NCBI RefSeq assembly: GCF_004364125.1
Contig: NZ_SNZV01000001.1
Location: 659,244-723,243 of the forward strand
DNA: 64,000 bases
Direction of reading: 5' to 3'
Source: Sphingobacterium paludis
GTDB lineage: Bacteria > Bacteroidota > Bacteroidia > Sphingobacteriales > Sphingobacteriaceae
The number at the start of each line of letters is the position of its first letter. The stretch's first letter is position 1. Both the position numbers and the translations under genes were made by a program. The notes beneath the pieces were generated by a model. It was not told the DNA's origin and did not search any database. It saw nothing but the letters and a program-made list of their open reading frames with translations. Shown here in pieces: positions 52,908 through 60,716 of the stretch.

Positions 52908-53612
52908 CTAAAAATTCGGTTTCAATAAGTACTTATCGTAGAAACGGAAGATATGTTCTACTGCTTCTTCGGCGGTATCGACTAAGCGGTACAATTTTAA
53001 ATCCTCTTCTGAGATATAGGCATTGCCCAACATTGTATTTTCTATCCAGTCGAAAAGGCCTTTCCAATACTCAATGCCAACGAGAACGATCGGAAAGCGC
53101 GCAATTTTACCCGTTTGTATCAGGGTTATGGATTCGAAAAGCTCATCCATAGTGCCAAAGCCGCCAGGCATGACGATGTAGCCTTGCGAATATTTCATGA
53201 ACATTACCTTGCGCACAAAGAAGTAGTTAAACTCCAACAGCTTGTCGCGGTCAATGTATTTATTGTGAAACTGCTCAAAGGGTAATTCAATGTTTAGCCC
53301 CACAGATTTTCCACCTGCTTCGTACGCGCCTTTGTTTGCAGCCTCCATAATTCCCGGACCACCGCCTGAAATGACTCCATAGCCCTTATTGGCCAGCAGC
53401 CGACTGATTTCCACGGTCATTTCGTAATACTTGTGCTCCGATTTTGTTCTGGCCGATCCAAATATCGAAACGCACGGACCTATCTTCGCCAGCTTCTCAA
53501 AGCCGTCTACAAATTCTGACATAATTTTAAATATCTGCCACGAATCCTTCACCTTTATTTCTTGCCAGGTCTTATTAGCAAATGAACTTCTGATTTTATC
53601 CTCTTTCGCCAT
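52908..53612 (-). CDS. LOG family protein (nucleotide 5'-monophosphate phosphoribohydrolase)
   Basis: A 234-aa protein of the TIGR00730/LOG family. The nucleotide-binding SGGGPGIMEAANKGAYEAGG and the hallmark PGGFGTMDELFE (PGGxGTxxE) are present. LOG enzymes release free base from nucleoside monophosphates; in plants they activate cytokinin, and bacterial members act on AMP or related nucleotides. The start is one of two ATGs at 53618 and 53612; MAKEDKI is preferred. Transcribed alone between a receptor gene and the second repeat region. Confidence 0.88.
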   Translation of the reverse strand: MAKEDKIRSSFANKTWQEIKVKDSWQIFKIMSEFVDGFEKLAKIGPCVSIFGSARTKSEHKYYEMTVEISRLLANKGYGVISGGGPGIMEAANKGAYEAGGKSVGLNIELPFEQFHNKYIDRDKLLEFNYFFVRKVMFMKYSQGYIVMPGGFGTMDELFESITLIQTGKIARFPIVLVGIEYWKGLFDWIENTMLGNAYISEEDLKLYRLVDTAEEAVEHIFRFYDKYLLKPNF

Positions 53613-53792
53613 ATACATAGATTATGTTAACATTTCCAATATAGTAAAATTTGATGGAAAGTGATTGGTATTTGGTATAGCGTAGTGCGTATTATGCAAT
53701 AGATTGTAGTAGATAGTATGGAGTATTTAGAGGGGTGTGTTGTAGTGTTTAGTATGTAGAAAAGCTTTGGTAGATAAGTGATTGCAGGGGTC

Positions 53793-53955
53793 ATTATTGA
53801 ACGAAATGTCGCATCGAAAGCTTTGCGATATGTATTCATTTGCCACAGCACAAACTTTCCCTGCAAAGGTTTCAAGCGACGGGGTTTTGAATACTTTTGC
53901 CCTTCAAAAGTATTTGCCTTGCCGCGGCATGCGGCGGAAGGGATGTAGGTTGGAT
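53793..53955 (-). repeat. interspersed repeat family A, inverted copy
   Basis: On the minus strand this matches the copies at 46.2 and 46.5 kb, sharing CCCCGTCGCTTGAAACCTTT, CTTTGCAGGGA and TGCGACATTTCG. The hairpin has changed from CTACTTTTG/CAAAAGTAG to AATACTTTTG/CAAAAGTATT, with both arms altered in step. It is inverted relative to those copies. Confidence 0.8.
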
Positions 53956-53984
53956 AAACTGTTTTATAAATAAAAACCTGAATT

Positions 53985-54290
53985 TGCTGCGGCATGCGGC
54001 AGATCGCTTGTCCCTACCCGGGACGTGGGGCGTACTTTTTTCAATGATAAAAAAGTAGCCAAAAAATCATTGTTTCATCGAGGCGATTTTGCCCGCCATC
54101 CAATGCGCAGCAGCGAGCTCCCTATCAGGCCAGATGACTTCCCAAAATCCTTTTGAAGTGGATTTTGGTAAATAATCTAATGCCTGACCTTCCCACTAAG
54201 CCGCGGCAGCATCGCTGCTCTGGCCATCGCTTGATGAAACGTAAAGCTCTGAAGACCGCTTTGCTATGAATGATTCTATTCACTTATCGC
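53985..54290. repeat. second intergenic repeat type with a T/A-rich hairpin
   Basis: This text differs from family A but begins with the same GCGGCATGCGGCAG word and carries GTACTTTTTT-CAATGAT-AAAAAAGTA, a hairpin of the same size and place as that of family A. It seems a related but distinct family. No gene is supported. Confidence 0.5.
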
Positions 54291-54308
54291 CTCCGACCCT
54301 AATTAAGC

Positions 54309-54417
54309 AAAATGTCGCATTTGAAGTGGTATCGCGTAGTGAGTATTGAGTAATGCGAGAAGTTTAGGTTCCCCATACTTTATCGCTTCTTTCCATTATT
54401 AAACGCAATGTCGCATT
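54309..54417 (-). repeat. 96-bp-type unit, inverted single copy
   Basis: The minus strand reads AATGGAAAGAAGCGATAAAG, then TATGGGGAACCTAAACTTC and CGCATTACTCAATACTCA, matching the tandem unit at 46.7-47.0 kb in the opposite orientation. The text from here to the recR stop is a simple repeat (TAACTTCTAACTTCTAAC, then TTTTCACCTTTTAACGTTTTAC twice). Confidence 0.8.
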
Positions 54418-54524
54418 AGTTTTGTTGCGTCTGCGGTCCTTTGCATTATTTCTAACTTCTAACTTCTAACTTTTGAATTTTAACTTTTCACCTTTTAACG
54501 TTTTACTTTTCACCTTTTAACGTT

Positions 54525-55133
54525 TTACTTTTCACTCAACGGCACTCTGGTAGCGATGGAGCGGCCCAGCGTCAACTCATCGACATATTCGAGTTCGCCA
54601 CCAAAGGCAATGCCCCGGGCGATGGTGCTGACCTGCACGTCAAATTCTTTCAACTTGCGCGAAAGGTAGAATATCGTGGTGTCGCCTTCCATGGTGGCGC
54701 TCAGCGCCAAGATTATCTCGCTGATATTTCCACTGCGTAAACGGTCGATCAATGCTTCAATTTTAAGATCGGAAGGACCAACTCCGTCCATAGGCGATAT
54801 CAGGCCCCCTAAGACATGGTACACACCCTGGTACTGATTGGTGTTTTCGATAGCCATCACATCGCGTGTATCTTCCACAACACAAATCGTTTCATGATCT
54901 CGTTTTGGCGAGACACAAATTTCACAAACCTCCTGGTCGGAAATATTAAAACAGTTCTTGCAGTAGCGGATATTTTCTTTTAGCAGATTGATGGAGCCGG
55001 TAAATCGAGAAACGTCAGCATCGGGCTGTTTCAATAGGTAAAGCACCAGGCGTAAGGCTGTCTTTTTCCCAACGCCGGGCAGACGTCCAAATTCATCTAC
55101 AGCCTGTTCCAGTAATCTTGAAGAAAATTGCAT
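54525..55133 (-). CDS. recR: recombination protein RecR
   Basis: A 202-aa RecR. A helix-hairpin-helix start ([23 protein letters not shown]) precedes the C4 zinc finger (C58, C61, C70, C73), and the Toprim domain opens with [13 protein letters not shown]. RecR with RecO and RecF loads RecA at single-strand gaps. The length and all motifs are standard. Its stop codon lies inside a short tandem repeat (TTTTCACCTTTTAACGTTTTAC). The next gene in the same direction, an MFS transporter gene, starts upstream at 56431. Confidence 0.95.
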   Translation of the reverse strand: MQFSSRLLEQAVDEFGRLPGVGKKTALRLVLYLLKQPDADVSRFTGSINLLKENIRYCKNCFNISDQEVCEICVSPKRDHETICVVEDTRDVMAIENTNQYQGVYHVLGGLISPMDGVGPSDLKIEALIDRLRSGNISEIILALSATMEGDTTIFYLSRKLKEFDVQVSTIARGIAFGGELEYVDELTLGRSIATRVPLSEK

Positions 55134-55225
55134 GGTGCAAAATTAATCATTAATATTTAAAAATGGCGTACGATCGCTATGCTTAGCACAGCACCTATCA
55201 GCAGCAGATTTTCGAAACAACTCCC

Positions 55226-56431
55226 TTAAAACTTCTTCAGGATCCAGGAAAAGCCCAAAGCAGTGAAAAGCATAACGGCGGCGGTACCGAACCACAGCGT
55301 GTTGTAGCCGTAATGTTCGGCAACATAGGTGCCGAGGTATGGCGAGAAAATATTCGCTGCGGCAAAAGCAAGCGAATTAAAGCCCATGTAGGCGCCTTGG
55401 GTGTTAAGCGTAGCGCGAGATGCGCTGATGGTAGCGGTGAAGGGAAGTGTTAGCATTTCACCAATAGACAAGATAAACATAGAAACGTAAAGCCAAGGGA
55501 CGCCGTAAGGCGCGTTCAACATCAGGTAAGCAATACCTGCGATCCCCGTTCCATAGATCATCACCTGGCGTGCTGTAAAACGATGCTCCACAGCATGTAC
55601 CAACAGCATCTCAAACACCACGATACAGAAGCCACTGAAGCCAAGCAATATGCCAATTTGCCCTTCGGTCATCATCTTCACTTCCTTATAGAATAGGGGC
55701 AAGGTGCTTAGTAACTGGAAAAATGCCATCGAGAACAGGCAGCAAAAAACATTGAAGATGACAAATGGCGTGTCGAGGTATGCATTTCGATCACCAGCGG
55801 TCAGCTTCTTTTCCGTTTTGAGAAGCGCCGCAATCTGGTTTCGGGGTTTCCTGTTTTTGAAGAAGAGCACAAACACGATAGCTGCCGATAGCGCTGCGAT
55901 CGCATTACCATAAAAGATCCAATCGTAGGAAAAGGTGGCTAGAAAACCGCCTAAAGCGGGCCCTATGGAGAAGCCCAAGTTTACGGCCATACGGTTAAGC
56001 GAATAGGCTTTCGTGAGATTCTCCGGCTTTGCATAGCGCGCTACGGAAACGGAGTTGGCTGGACGGAATGTATCGGCCACAAGCGTTAACACGAAGATCA
56101 TGGCTGCTAAACTTTCGAAAGTCTTAAAGTGCGGCAGCATAAGGAAGATAGGTACGGTGAGGATAAGGCTGAACGTCTGCACCTTATAATTCCCCAATTT
56201 ATCCGTCAGCCAGCCACCAAGCCAGGAGCCGCAAACCGAGCCCAAGCCGAAACAGCCCAATACCATCCCGACTTGCGGCTTGGTAAAGTTGAGCGCCGAC
56301 GACATGTACATACTAAGAAACGGAATCACCATGGATCCCGTACGATTGATAAGCATCACGACGGCAAGCAACCAGGCTTCGGTTGACAGACCGCGGTAGG
56401 AGTTTACATATAACCCAATAATCTTTTTCAC
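55226..56431 (-). CDS. MFS transporter
   Basis: A 401-aa major facilitator with twelve predicted helices. The MFS motif A is GSWLGGWLTDKLGNYK (loop 2-3), and the first helix starts in LLAVVMLINRTGSMVIPFLSMYMSSAL. It resembles drug-efflux or YdiM-type transporters in the MFS_1 family. The substrate is unknown. Its start lies 13 bp after the stop of the metallophosphatase gene, so it is probably the last gene of the 5'-nucleotidase transcript, suggesting uptake or export of a product such as a nucleoside or phosphate ester. This link is inferred. Confidence 0.82.
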   Translation of the reverse strand: MKKIIGLYVNSYRGLSTEAWLLAVVMLINRTGSMVIPFLSMYMSSALNFTKPQVGMVLGCFGLGSVCGSWLGGWLTDKLGNYKVQTFSLILTVPIFLMLPHFKTFESLAAMIFVLTLVADTFRPANSVSVARYAKPENLTKAYSLNRMAVNLGFSIGPALGGFLATFSYDWIFYGNAIAALSAAIVFVLFFKNRKPRNQIAALLKTEKKLTAGDRNAYLDTPFVIFNVFCCLFSMAFFQLLSTLPLFYKEVKMMTEGQIGILLGFSGFCIVVFEMLLVHAVEHRFTARQVMIYGTGIAGIAYLMLNAPYGVPWLYVSMFILSIGEMLTLPFTATISASRATLNTQGAYMGFNSLAFAAANIFSPYLGTYVAEHYGYNTLWFGTAAVMLFTALGFSWILKKF

Positions 56432-56444
56432 GAATTACGAAGCG

Positions 56445-57404
56445 CTAAGCGGTTTGGCTTTTGTCCAGTTGGTGGTCGACAGTATAATGCTGTGCGATAA
56501 TTTGTTTTTTGCGTGTCTGTTTATTGAAAAGCACATCTAGGCGACCCAGGCGAATACCGGCGAAGCCCATCTGATTGATCAGGACTTCTTCTTGCTGCAG
56601 ATTTTTAACGCGGGTGGGCTCCTCCAAGAAGGTGTGCGTATGTCCACCAAGGATGATATCCACATGTTCGGTATTAGCCGCTAGTTTAATATCCGACACT
56701 TTATCATCGCTGTAGCTGTAACCGAGATGAGAAAGCACAATGACCAAATCACATTTCTTCTCGTCTTTCAACAGCTTCGCGATGCGGTTGACGACGGGAA
56801 TAGGGTCGAGGTATTGCATGCCCTTATAGCTATTCGGATCAACAAGCCCTTCGATGTCGATACCCACGCCTGTCAGGCCAATGCGTAATCCACCTTTCTC
56901 TATAATGGTGTAGTCCTGTGTTTTTCCTTCCAGCAAGGTACCTGTAAAATCGTAGTTTGCTGTTAAGAACGGAAAGGTAGCCTTATCCAGATGTTTGACA
57001 AGTCCGTTCAGGCCATTATCAAATTCATGGTTGCCGAACGTGCCGGCTTCATAGCCCAATTTGGACATCAGCTCGATCTCCAATTTACCTTCAAACATGT
57101 TGAAATAGGGCGTTCCCTGGAACATATCGCCGGAGTCTACCAAGAGGACTTGCGGCTCTTCCTTTCTAATTTTTTTGATCAGCGTGCTTCGTCGTGCAAC
57201 GCCCGCCAAGCCCTGAAAGCGTGAACCATCCAAAGGGAAGGGCTCTATGCGGCTATGCACATCATTCGTATGCAAGATGGTCAATCGATGATTTTTTGCC
57301 GCAGCATTCGCCAAGGCGGGCATAGCACTTAATCCAGCCAGAGCACCTAGGGCCGCGGACTGTTTTAAAAAATTACGTCTACTTAACAATGCGAACTCTT
57401 CCAT
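56445..57404 (-). CDS. metallophosphatase half of a split 5'-nucleotidase, Tat-exported
   Basis: A 319-aa protein. A twin-arginine signal (SRRNFLKQ, residues 8-15) is followed by a hydrophobic stretch, then the metallophosphatase motifs: LHTNDVHSR (D48, H50), GDMFQGTPYF, GNHEFDNG and GGHTHTF. This is the N-terminal catalytic domain of UshA-type 5'-nucleotidases, without the C-terminal substrate-binding domain, which is the product of the gene just upstream. It cleaves phosphate from nucleotides or UDP-sugars in the periplasm. The start overlaps the partner gene by 26 bp. Confidence 0.88.
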   Translation of the reverse strand: MEEFALLSRRNFLKQSAALGALAGLSAMPALANAAAKNHRLTILHTNDVHSRIEPFPLDGSRFQGLAGVARRSTLIKKIRKEEPQVLLVDSGDMFQGTPYFNMFEGKLEIELMSKLGYEAGTFGNHEFDNGLNGLVKHLDKATFPFLTANYDFTGTLLEGKTQDYTIIEKGGLRIGLTGVGIDIEGLVDPNSYKGMQYLDPIPVVNRIAKLLKDEKKCDLVIVLSHLGYSYSDDKVSDIKLAANTEHVDIILGGHTHTFLEEPTRVKNLQQEEVLINQMGFAGIRLGRLDVLFNKQTRKKQIIAQHYTVDHQLDKSQTA

Positions 57405-58128
57405 CTATTTTCCCTTGAATGTGTTTACCATTTTTTGTTAAATCGGAGACATACTCCATCAATGTCTCTCGAATGCGTTGCGCATGATCTTTCCGTGCCA
57501 GCACGTTATCAAAGCAGGTCACGTAATCGCCTCCATTGGCGAGGTAGTCATAGGTAACGAGTTTATACGTAGCTTTGGGATCCACTGGCTTTCCCTGAAC
57601 CAGGAAGTTCTCCACTTGGCCATCGCGGATGTCAAGCCTGACTCCGCTCACGGGCTGTCCGCCAGTTTTCGCCATAAATGCTGCCCAGCGCAACATGTCT
57701 TCACCGCCTAGCGTGAGCACCGTCACTGCATTCTCAAATGGCATCATTTCGAAAATATTGCCTACTGTGATATTTCCCGCTTTTAACCCCGAGCGGATGC
57801 CGCCCTTGGTTCCGAAGCTCGCCTGCACATCAGGATCCAGCTGCTTGCCTTTCCACAACAGGGCATCGGCAAAGAAATTGCCCGCTAAACTTTCCTCTCC
57901 GTTGTCTTTCTGGAGCGCGACGTCGGAATAGCCAATCACCCGGTTCATCTCCGACTCCAGTTTTGCTTTGTAGGGGCTATAGTAATTTACAATACCCGTA
58001 TCGGCTTGCAGGGTGCTGTCTATTTGATAGTATTGCTCTTTGCTAACGGTGGGCTGCAACTGTGATTTACACGATGCAACAAGCATAAGCGCCGCAAGTA
58101 GAGCACCATAGTGCATAGGACTTTTCAT
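57379..58128 (-). CDS. 5'-nucleotidase C-terminal domain protein (lipoprotein)
   Basis: A 249-aa protein with a lipoprotein-like signal (HYGGALLAALMLVASC in outline, lipobox LVASC) and a single 5'-nucleotidase C-terminal domain: SLAGNFFADALLWKG, GGIRSGLKAGNITVGNIFEMMPFENAV and VVTYDYLANGGDYV-like text near the end. This half holds the nucleotide-binding aromatic and Asn/Gly-Asp residues. It would pair with the metallophosphatase of the overlapping downstream gene to form one enzyme. The start is uncertain: Met at 58137, 58128 or 58116. Confidence 0.8.
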   Translation of the reverse strand: MKSPMHYGALLAALMLVASCKSQLQPTVSKEQYYQIDSTLQADTGIVNYYSPYKAKLESEMNRVIGYSDVALQKDNGEESLAGNFFADALLWKGKQLDPDVQASFGTKGGIRSGLKAGNITVGNIFEMMPFENAVTVLTLGGEDMLRWAAFMAKTGGQPVSGVRLDIRDGQVENFLVQGKPVDPKATYKLVTYDYLANGGDYVTCFDNVLARKDHAQRIRETLMEYVSDLTKNGKHIQGKIDGRVRIVK

Positions 58129-58240
58129 AGATACCAAATTTGGGGCAAAGATAAGGACTTAAACGAATTTTATGTGTTATGCCTATGCTATTTCTTCGTA
58201 AAATAACACGACCAGAATGGTGCGTATGACGGGTTGAAAC

Positions 58241-58279
58241 GATGACAGGCGCTGGATATGTACCAAGCGCCTGTCATCG
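58241..58279 (-). terminator. candidate terminator of the PQQ sugar dehydrogenase gene
   Basis: GATGACAGGCGCT pairs with AGCGCCTGTCATC around a 12-base loop, a 13-bp perfect stem. The T-run after it on the minus strand is short (GTTTC), so termination is uncertain. Confidence 0.45.
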
Positions 58280-58300
58280 GATGTCAATAACGACTGTCGT

Positions 58301-59545
58301 TTATTTTTTCGCGATGCTGTATAGACGGCCACCATCGGTGATGGCAAATATTTCACCGTTTTTTCCTTGCGCGACATCACGGAAACGTTGTCCTTCGCGA
58401 TCTAATAAGCGTTCTTCGCCGACAACTTTATTATCTTTAATCACTAATCGAGCGATGTGCGTGCTGCTTAATCCGCCGATAAACAAGCTGTTTTTCCATT
58501 CGGGAATGGCATCGCTGGTATAGAACATCAATCCACTTGGTGACAATACGGGATCCCAATAATATACGGGTTGTTCCAGTCCTTCTTTTTGCTGAATCGG
58601 CGGATTTCCGATTTCTTTACCACTGTATTCCAATCCATAGGTGATAATCGGCCAGCCATAGTTTTTGCCGGCTTCAACACGGTTAAGCTCATCGCCGCCG
58701 CGCGGACCAAATTCGGTTTCCCAAAGATCGCCAGTTTCTGGATGTAGTGCTAACCCTTGTACGTTGCGGTGACCGTAGCTGTATACCTCCGGGCGGGCGT
58801 TGGCATCACTTGCAAATGGGTTGCCTTCTGCTGGTTTACCTTCTTTGGTAATGCGTACGATCTTGCCTAACGCTGATTTCAGGTCTTGCGATTGCGGACG
58901 GGTTTCCAAATCGGAGCGTTCACCAGTACTCACCAACAAATTTCCTGATTTATCGAAGATAATGCGGCCACCGTAGTGCAGCTTACCATCGTAGGTAGGC
59001 AAGGCCTGATAGATTACTTTCGCGCCTTCGATGGACTTCTCGTTATCTGCCAAACGGCCTTTGGCGACGGCGGTATGGTTGCCGCCCGAGACGGGTTCGG
59101 AAAATACCCAATACAGCATCCTGTTGTTGCTGAAATCCGGATCAAGCGTCAGTCCGAGTAGCCCACCTTGTCCTTGTGGATCAACCTTTGGAATACCGGT
59201 AATGGCTTCGCTGACCGTTCCATCGGTGGATACAATGCGCAAATCGCCTTCTTTTTCCGTGATCAACACCCTATTGTCTGGCAATACCGCAATACCCCAT
59301 GGGGATTTTAAGGTATTGGTGATTACTTTTCCCTCAAAAGGCGTTGTCGTTTTGACACCGGCGATGCGGGTCTGGCCTTCAAAAGCTGGCTTATAGCTGG
59401 TGTTAGCCTTATTTTTTTCTACAGCCGGGTAAACACTGTCTGTAGTTGCACGATCATCACTTGTTTTTGTAGCCGCGCTATTGTTGCAAGCCACGGCAAA
59501 TAGCGTAGCTGACGACAATAGAAAAGCTGGAAGCGTCTTTTTCAT
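58301..59545 (-). CDS. PQQ-dependent sugar dehydrogenase (lipoprotein)
   Basis: A 414-aa protein with a lipoprotein signal (MKKTLPAFLLSSATLFAVAC, lipobox AVAC). The body is the six-bladed propeller of soluble glucose dehydrogenase: PWGIAVLPDNRVLITEKEG, PQGQGGLLGLTLDPDF, HYGGRIIFDKSGNLLVSTGE and EFGPRGGDELNRVEAGKNYGWP, which contain the calcium and PQQ ligands. It oxidises aldose sugars in the periplasm. No PQQ synthesis genes are in the window, so the cofactor may be taken up. The start at 59545 is chosen; the frame opens 25 codons earlier. Confidence 0.9.
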   Translation of the reverse strand: MKKTLPAFLLSSATLFAVACNNSAATKTSDDRATTDSVYPAVEKNKANTSYKPAFEGQTRIAGVKTTTPFEGKVITNTLKSPWGIAVLPDNRVLITEKEGDLRIVSTDGTVSEAITGIPKVDPQGQGGLLGLTLDPDFSNNRMLYWVFSEPVSGGNHTAVAKGRLADNEKSIEGAKVIYQALPTYDGKLHYGGRIIFDKSGNLLVSTGERSDLETRPQSQDLKSALGKIVRITKEGKPAEGNPFASDANARPEVYSYGHRNVQGLALHPETGDLWETEFGPRGGDELNRVEAGKNYGWPIITYGLEYSGKEIGNPPIQQKEGLEQPVYYWDPVLSPSGLMFYTSDAIPEWKNSLFIGGLSSTHIARLVIKDNKVVGEERLLDREGQRFRDVAQGKNGEIFAITDGGRLYSIAKK

Positions 59546-59735
59546 ATAATAGTATTTGTTTTTTAGTATGCGAAACGTGTGGATTAATGACGTATCATCG
59601 ATCCCACAACTTTCCTTCATGTGTGTGTTTAGGATAATAAATACAAAATAAAAGATTTTGTTTTAATTTCGATTAAAAGTAAGCATAATAGCAGCCCGTT
59701 AGTCCCTTATCACATAAATGTTGCTAATGGCGTTG

Positions 59736-60365
59736 CTAAAGCTTGAACTTTTCTACCAAATATTCCAAGGGTTCCTCCGGTGTGCAATGCGCGGTTTGAA
59801 ATCCTAAACGTTCGGCACTTTCCAGATGCTGCGGACTGTCATCTATAAATAGCGTTTCGCTGGGAACTATACCTGTTTGTCTCACTACTTCTTCGAAGAT
59901 CGCTGCATCTGGCTTCCGTAGCGCGAGTAGGTGCGAATAGAATGTTTGCTCAAAAAAACTACTGTTGTCCGCTATTCCGTAAACTTCGGATAGGTGTTCC
60001 ATACATCGCGCATAGTGAATTTCGTTGTTGTTGCTCAGCAGGAAGCACCGATACTTGCTGTGGAGATATTCAAGAACATCATGTTTTCCCGGCGGCACGC
60101 CGATGAGTAGGGCATTCCAGGCATTGTCAATGTCGTTGTCGCTTAGCTCGGGTTGTCCTGATCGCTGGCGAATGCCGTCTCGAAACGCAGCGGCGCTGAT
60201 TTCGCCGCGATCGAAGGCGTCAAAAAGGGAGTCTTGGGCACGATGACCAAAGAATTCATCTACATTTTTGATACCCAACGAAATAAATGCTTGTCGAACA
60301 CGGGCGAAGTCGATCATGAAGATGACATTGCCATAATCGAGAATAATATTTTTAATTTTTTGCAT
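59736..60365 (-). CDS. HAD-superfamily phosphatase, YihX-like
   Basis: A 209-aa HAD phosphatase. Motif I is LDYGNVIFMIDF, where the second Asp of the usual DxD is replaced by Gly as in the YihX/HAD-IA branch; motif II is LLSNNNEI; the Lys of motif III is in ALRKPDAAIFEE; motif IV FIDDSPQHLE. YihX-like members remove phosphate from alpha-D-glucose 1-phosphate or related sugars. Start at 60365 (MQKIKNIILDYG) is preferred over 60428. It is the last chromosomal gene before the tRNA and the mobile region. Confidence 0.88.
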   Translation of the reverse strand: MQKIKNIILDYGNVIFMIDFARVRQAFISLGIKNVDEFFGHRAQDSLFDAFDRGEISAAAFRDGIRQRSGQPELSDNDIDNAWNALLIGVPPGKHDVLEYLHSKYRCFLLSNNNEIHYARCMEHLSEVYGIADNSSFFEQTFYSHLLALRKPDAAIFEEVVRQTGIVPSETLFIDDSPQHLESAERLGFQTAHCTPEEPLEYLVEKFKL

Positions 60366-60452
60366 CGAAAATTTTGTTTTCTCCCTACAAATATCGATAA
60401 TTGCATCGTCAAAACGGCGTAGCAACAAACTTTTGATAACATAAAAATAACC

Positions 60453-60526
60453 GCGCCTATAGCTCAGTCGGTTAGAGTAGAAGACTCATAATCTTTTGGT
60501 CCCTGGTTCGAGCCCAGGTGGGCGCA
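60453..60526 (+). tRNA. tRNA with anticodon CAT (elongator Met, or Ile2)
   Basis: The cloverleaf is complete. Acceptor GCGCCTA pairs with TGGGCGC; the D arm is GCTCAGTCGGTTAGAGT; the anticodon stem GAAGA/TCTTT encloses loop CTCATAA with anticodon CAT; the T arm is CCTGG-TTCGAGC-CCAGG. CCA is not encoded. It has no initiator-type features, so it is elongator tRNA-Met or tRNA-Ile2, whose C34 is modified to lysidine; I cannot separate them. An integrase gene starts 190 bp past its 3' end, so this tRNA may be the integration target. Confidence 0.92.
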
Positions 60527-60532
60527 CAAAAC

Positions 60533-60569
60533 AAAAAGCCGCTTTTCTGCAAGGAAAACCGGCTTTTTT
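60533..60569 (+). terminator. terminator after the tRNA
   Basis: AAAAAGCCG pairs with CGGCTTTTTT around an 18-base loop containing an inner pairing TTTTC/GAAAA. It lies 6 bp past the tRNA. Confidence 0.8.
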
Positions 60570-60657
60570 CGCTTCTTAGGGCACTTTAGAACCATTTGTC
60601 CTACGCCGAAAAGCAAACCGCGATTCGGTGTGATTTACATAGATTTTTGTTGAACTT

Positions 60658-60698
60658 AACGTAAAAGTGTTACAATAGTGTTACAGCGCTTTTACGTT
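60658..60698 (+). promoter_or_regulatory. paired-repeat site upstream of the integrase
   Basis: A 10-bp inverted repeat, AACGTAAAAG (60658-60667) and CTTTTACGTT (60689-60698), flanks a direct repeat GTGTTACA-ATA-GTGTTACA (60667-60685). It ends 18 bp before the integrase start. It may be an operator, the integrase's own binding site, or part of the attachment region. Confidence 0.55.
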
Positions 60699-60716
60699 CA
60701 TTAATTCGAGAGGGTT

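Noticed and set aside
52757..53152. Open frame of 131 codons after the TonB receptor gene
   Set aside because: Most of it is antisense to the LOG gene, and its residue content looks random.
53627..53995. Open frame of 122 codons on the minus strand
   Set aside because: It reads through low-complexity text and the inverted family A repeat. Other copies of the repeat do not keep the frame.
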